DNA from: an uncultured Monoglobus sp.
GTDB lineage: Bacteria > Bacillota > Clostridia > Monoglobales > Monoglobaceae
DNA length: 36,674 bases
Direction: 5' to 3'
NCBI GenBank assembly: GCA_947585115.1
Contig: CANPWW010000019.1
Span: 1 to 36,674 of the forward strand
Part shown: positions 36,544-36,674 of the stretch, piece by piece
How the letters are laid out: each line of letters starts with the position of its first letter
Position numbering within the stretch: position 1 is the first letter of the stretch
The notes under the pieces: generated by a model
The model's database searches: none
Told to the model about the DNA's origin: nothing
The model's input: the letters and a program-made list of their open reading frames with translations, nothing else
Made by a program: the position numbers and the translations under genes

Positions 36544-36572
36544 TTGACAACGCGGGATAATTGTTGTAGAAT
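36544..36572 (+). promoter_or_regulatory. Promoter of tRNA-Leu
   Basis: TTGACA (36544-36549), 17-nt spacer, TAGAAT (36567-36572), 25 nt before the first tRNA base. Confidence 0.85.
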
Positions 36573-36597
36573 AATAAAGTCGTTTTGAGAAAGACGA

Positions 36598-36674
36598 GCG
36601 GATATGGCGGAATTGGCAGACGCGCATGGTTCAGGTCCATGTGAGAGCAATCTCATGGAGGTTCAAGTCCTCTT
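36598..36674 (+). tRNA. tRNA-Leu(CAG), 3' end cut by window
   Basis: Acceptor arm GCGGATA (36598-36604), D arm, anticodon stem CATGG/CCATG with loop TTCAGGT and anticodon CAG at 36632-36634, a long class II variable arm (GTGAGAGC-AATCTCAT region) and the T loop TTCAAGT. The last roughly 10 bases, which should complete the acceptor stem, lie beyond the window. The long variable arm and the anticodon together identify leucine. Confidence 0.95.

Noticed and set aside
1-36674. Prophage, integrative element or defence island
   Set aside because: No integrase, transposase, phage structural gene, restriction or toxin-antitoxin gene is seen; nearly all genes are housekeeping or metabolic.

Overview
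The window reads as chromosomal core DNA of an anaerobic Firmicute, most likely a gut-type Clostridia (Oscillospirales-like). Pointers are the gene content (HemZ-type radical SAM oxidase, MutS2, GdpP with a YybS-like protein, indolepyruvate:ferredoxin oxidoreductase with PaaK, FeoAB, TagO-like transferase), strong AGGAGG-type ribosome binding sites, GC-rich genes separated by AT-rich promoters of the TTGACA-N17-TATAAT type, and small GC-rich palindromic repeats in spacers. I see no prophage, transposase, CRISPR array or resistance island. All species statements are inference.

Layout. 1-265: the 5' end of a leftward gene, an 11-bp inverted repeat against its Shine-Dalgarno (SD) site, a 36-nt perfect palindrome, and the hemZ terminator. 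266-8954, leftward: mutS2, recJ, relA/spoT, an MBL hydrolase, and a hemZ that lacks the usual N-terminal part. 9012-10195: three small, poorly characterised genes. 10351-12212: a strongly initiated eda-kdgK operon (2-keto-3-deoxygluconate catabolism). 12185-19209, leftward: paaK-iorA-iorB, a tandem-ACT protein, a methionine gamma-lyase/aluminium-resistance family PLP enzyme, a Cys/His-rich mini-protein, a metallophosphoesterase with an added C-terminal helical part, and a single-domain alkyltransferase. 19229-20475: a membrane GGDEF protein with its own promoter and terminator. 20499-32990: a run of twelve leftward genes (MazG-like, YybS-like, gdpP, rplI, dnaB, tilS, hpt, an acidic-tailed membrane protein, an aminotransferase, trpS, tagO-like, wecB/mnaA-like), about 12.4 kb with one clear start promoter and one clear end terminator. 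32976-35200: feoAB, divergent from that run; the two -35 boxes lie inside one 7-1-7 inverted repeat that looks like a Fur-family operator. 35268-35902: an SCP2-domain protein with a histone-H1-like Lys/Ala/Pro tail behind a fully consensus promoter. 35911-36674: a small unknown gene, a spacer with phased A-tracts, and a tRNA-Leu(CAG) cut by the window end.

The least ordinary features are: (1) small intergenic repeats whose edge is the SD sequence of the next gene at several loci, including one exactly where hemZ has lost its N-terminal part; (2) the SCP2/H1-like fusion with eleven KKxxx pentads; (3) the shared palindrome between the feoAB and MazG-like promoters; (4) A-tracts spaced by exactly 31 bp and then by 12 and 10 bp up to the tRNA promoter; (5) the Cys/His-rich mini-protein next to the PLP enzyme.
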